13,333 bases of DNA, taken from contig CAKQXG010000049.1 in assembly GCA_934281515.1 (NCBI GenBank), positions 1-13,333 on the forward strand, read 5' to 3'. Under the pieces are notes generated by a model. The model was not told the DNA's origin, searched no databases, and was given only the letters and a program-made list of their open reading frames with translations. Below, one piece after another: positions 13,009 to 13,333 of the stretch. The translations under genes and the position numbers were made by a program. Every line of letters begins with the position of its first letter. The stretch's first letter is position 1. The DNA comes from an uncultured Clostridia bacterium (lineage in GTDB: Bacteria; Bacillota; Clostridia; Christensenellales; CAG-314).

Positions 13009-13333
13009 TTATTTTGCGGTTGTCTTTTTGCGAGTTGTCTTTCTCTTGGTAGCCGTAGAACCCTTCTTGGTCTTCGGCTCTTCCTTGGTGTCGATTACGG
13101 CTCCGCACTTCTTGCAGCAGCGGATGTACTTGCCGCGTTCACCGAGAACATGACTTACGCGAGTTGTCTTGCCACACTTGGGGCAAACGAGCATAACGTT
13201 GCTGACGTCGATTGCGCGGGGGCGTTCCACCTTGCCGCCTTGCTCTTGTGCCGAACGTGGTTTCTTGTGCTTGATGACCAGGTTGAGACCTTCTACGATT
13301 ACGGTACCCTCTTCCGGGTTAGCAGCGGTGACC
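13009..13333 (-). CDS. rplX: 50S ribosomal protein L24, C-terminal part (5' end beyond window)
   Basis: The frame is open from the right edge to the stop at 13009, giving 107 residues. TVIVEGLNLVIKHKKPRSAQ and the HVSNVML-like VSNVMLV identify L24, an assembly-initiating protein at the tunnel exit side. The usual short C-terminus is replaced by VCPKCGKTTRV ... YIRCCKKCGAVID, whose Cys pairs (CPKC and CCKKC) could hold zinc. A Lys/Thr-rich tail of about 25 residues follows (EEPKTKKGSTATKRKTTRKK). The GTG at 13230 is an internal codon, not the start; the true start is past 13333. It heads the visible part of the spc gene order, before rplE. Confidence 0.93.
   Translation of the reverse strand, partial: VTAANPEEGTVIVEGLNLVIKHKKPRSAQEQGGKVERPRAIDVSNVMLVCPKCGKTTRVSHVLGERGKYIRCCKKCGAVIDTKEEPKTKKGSTATKRKTTRKKTTAK

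Noticed and set aside
1..13333. Search for CRISPR arrays, transposases, phage genes, tRNA or rRNA
   Set aside because: No regularly spaced repeats, recombinase or transposase motifs, or RNA-gene signatures were seen; the window is core operon plus one surface-protein unit.

Overview
The window is almost entirely a minus-strand ribosomal-protein supercluster, read from position 13333 down to 2728. It is followed by a small acetyltransferase gene and then a separate minus-strand transcription unit led by a cobalamin riboswitch. The gene order is L24-L5-S14-S8-L6-L18-S5-L30-L15-SecY-Adk-Map-KOW protein-IF1-L36-S13-S11-S4-RpoA-L17. This is the classical Firmicutes spc/alpha arrangement, with adk and map between secY and infA. 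The KOW gene between map and infA, the insertion-bearing L17, the zinc-type S14, S4, L36 and Adk, and the strong AGGAGG-type ribosome binding sites all suggest a clostridial Firmicute. An uncultured gut Clostridia lineage is my inference; the sequence alone does not give a species.

Region by region, on the minus strand: 13333-7994 carries the spc genes from rplX (cut by the right edge) to secY. 7994-6091 carries adk, map, the KOW gene and infA, packed with overlaps of 1-4 bases or gaps of 2-10 bases. 6037-2728 carries rpmJ and the alpha-operon genes and ends in an intrinsic terminator (2672-2711). Gaps over 100 bases occur only before rpsM (5774-5920) and before rpoA (4222-4345); both contain hairpins. 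A GNAT acetyltransferase lies at 2628-2089. A strong sigma-A promoter (1981-2009) then starts a new unit: cobalamin riboswitch (about 1801-1980), intrinsic terminator (1664-1694), and a large lipoprotein gene that starts at 1490 and runs off the left edge.

The lipoprotein has a lipobox, an eight-cysteine module, three tandem InlB/Flg_new-type repeats and the start of a BspA-like leucine-rich-repeat domain. It is easy to miss because its stop codon is outside the window. Its position behind a B12 riboswitch is the most interesting observation here: it suggests a surface protein made when cobalamin is scarce, possibly for capture or adhesion. A long inverted repeat (1535-1545 with 1785-1795, extended by 1551-1558 with 1774-1780) joins the end of the riboswitch to the region just before the lipoprotein start and encloses the terminator.

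The ribosomal genes encode parts of both ribosomal subunits, IF1, the RNA polymerase alpha subunit, the Sec translocon channel, methionine aminopeptidase and adenylate kinase, so transcription, translation, export and protein N-terminal processing are co-expressed. Several proteins have lineage-type additions: N-terminal tails on L30, S5 and L5, a Cys-pair site and a basic tail on L24, an internal insertion in L17, and a long external loop in SecY. No transposase, CRISPR array, tRNA or rRNA gene was seen.
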